Assembly: GCA_003224135.1 (NCBI GenBank)
Contig: QHYO01000149.1
Coordinates: forward strand, 8,489 to 13,580
Source of the DNA: Acidobacteriota bacterium
GTDB lineage: Bacteria > Acidobacteriota > Terriglobia > Acidiferrales > UBA7541
Direction of reading: 5' to 3'
DNA: 5,092 nt
In this document: positions 4,612 through 5,092 of the stretch, piece after piece
How positions within the stretch are numbered: position 1 is the stretch's first letter
How the letters are laid out: every line of letters starts with the position of its first letter
Position numbers and translations under genes: made by a program
The notes under the pieces: model-generated
Seen by the model: the letters and a program-made list of their open reading frames with translations, nothing else
Told to the model about the DNA's origin: nothing
The model's database searches: none

Positions 4612-5092
4612 ATGCAAAGAATAGGAAGGTTCATGGTGCTGGCCGCCTTGTGTGGCCTGGGAGTGTTGCCGGCGATCGGGCAGCAAAAGAAGGCATCCAA
4701 ATCGTATGTGCTGAAAGCTGCGAGGCTATTCGATGGCAAGAGCAATACGCTGGTCAAGCCCGGAGTCGTGGTGGTCACCGACGGCAAGATCGCGGGGACT
4801 GGATCGAGCGCGAGCCTACCCACGGAGGCAGAAGTGATTGATCTTGGCGACGCGACGCTGCTTCCGGGATTCATCGACGCGCACACGCACCTCACCATGA
4901 CGTACAGCGAGGATTACGCGAGGGCTGCACTGGACGCCCTGAGAAAGCCAATTCCAGAAATGGCGTTGGACGCGAGCGTCAACGCTCGGACTACGTTGAT
5001 GGCAGGATTTACGACGGTGCGCGATGTCGGCTCCGCGGAGTATCTGGACGCCGGCCTGCGTAATGCAATTAATCGCGGGGTCGTTCCTGGTC
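4612..5092 (+). CDS. Exported metal-dependent amidohydrolase (imidazolonepropionase/prolidase-like), 3' end cut by the window edge
   Basis: The first 160 residues are present and the frame is open at the right edge. Residues 1-23 form a signal peptide: basic MQRIGR, a hydrophobic core (MVLAALCGLGVL, 8-19) and a likely cleavage site after AIG (21-23), before QQKK. The mature part starts with the small beta domain of amidohydrolases (AARLFDGKSNTLVKPGVVV, 36-54; DGKIAGTG, 57-64). The first barrel strand follows with the metal-binding HxH in LLPGFIDAHTHL (83-94; His91 and His93). TLMAGFTTVRDVGS (128-141) is a conserved block of the imidazolonepropionase-like/prolidase group. The remaining metal ligands lie outside the window. 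Family members hydrolyse amide, peptide or cyclic amide bonds with bound zinc; export suggests scavenging of peptides or related compounds, though the substrate is unknown. The start is ATG 4612 with GGAGG 10 bases upstream. Confidence 0.9.
   Translation, partial: MQRIGRFMVLAALCGLGVLPAIGQQKKASKSYVLKAARLFDGKSNTLVKPGVVVVTDGKIAGTGSSASLPTEAEVIDLGDATLLPGFIDAHTHLTMTYSEDYARAALDALRKPIPEMALDASVNARTTLMAGFTTVRDVGSAEYLDAGLRNAINRGVVPG

Noticed and set aside
4494..4898. Minus-strand open frame of 134 codons opposite the amidohydrolase start
   Set aside because: It is antisense to a gene with a signal peptide and HxH metal motif, covers the strong TTGACA promoter, and has no domain pattern.

Overview
The window is bacterial, GC-rich and gene-dense. 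It shows clear Shine-Dalgarno sites (GGGAGA, GGGAGG, GAGGAGA, GGAGG), GTG as well as ATG starts, and no sign of mobile DNA. The gene mix (secreted imidazolonepropionase-like amidohydrolase, divergent isoaspartyl methyltransferase-like protein, FAD amine-oxidase-like protein, short proteins I do not recognise) is reminiscent of soil Acidobacteriota, but that assignment is inference and no rRNA or other marker is present to confirm it.

Layout. Six genes lie on the minus strand and one on the plus strand. Read in transcription order from the divergent gap near 4300, the minus-strand genes are: a 64-residue single-pass membrane protein (4288-4094); a peroxiredoxin-like thioredoxin-fold protein with an in-frame UGA at its active site (3982-3443); an FAD-dependent amine-oxidase-type oxidoreductase (3268-2018); a 115-residue protein of unknown function (1917-1570); a beta-hydroxyacid dehydrogenase of the 3-hydroxyisobutyrate dehydrogenase type (1440-559); and a protein-L-isoaspartate O-methyltransferase-like protein that starts at GTG 503 and runs off the left edge. 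On the plus strand an exported metal-dependent amidohydrolase starts at 4612 behind a TTGACA promoter and runs off the right edge.

The main discovery is the gene at 3982-3443. A standard-code reading breaks it at a TGA at 3847-3845. Read through, the frame is open from an ATG to a later TGA and gives a 179-residue AhpC/TSA-type redoxin. The TGA falls where the first cysteine of the expected CxxC motif belongs (R-H-F-G-[UGA]-T-F-C-R-E). A stem-loop with a GGUC apical loop lies 18-21 nt after the UGA, as expected of a bacterial SECIS element. The best explanation is a selenoprotein with a UxxC redox centre that ordinary gene callers would truncate or miss.

How the genes may work together. The redoxin, the FAD oxidoreductase, the NAD(P)-dependent dehydrogenase and the isoaspartyl methyltransferase-like protein all fit redox metabolism or repair of oxidative and age damage. 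The gaps between most of them (55 to 174 bp, several with inverted repeats or promoter-like hexamers) argue against one tight operon, so a shared pathway is only a suggestion.
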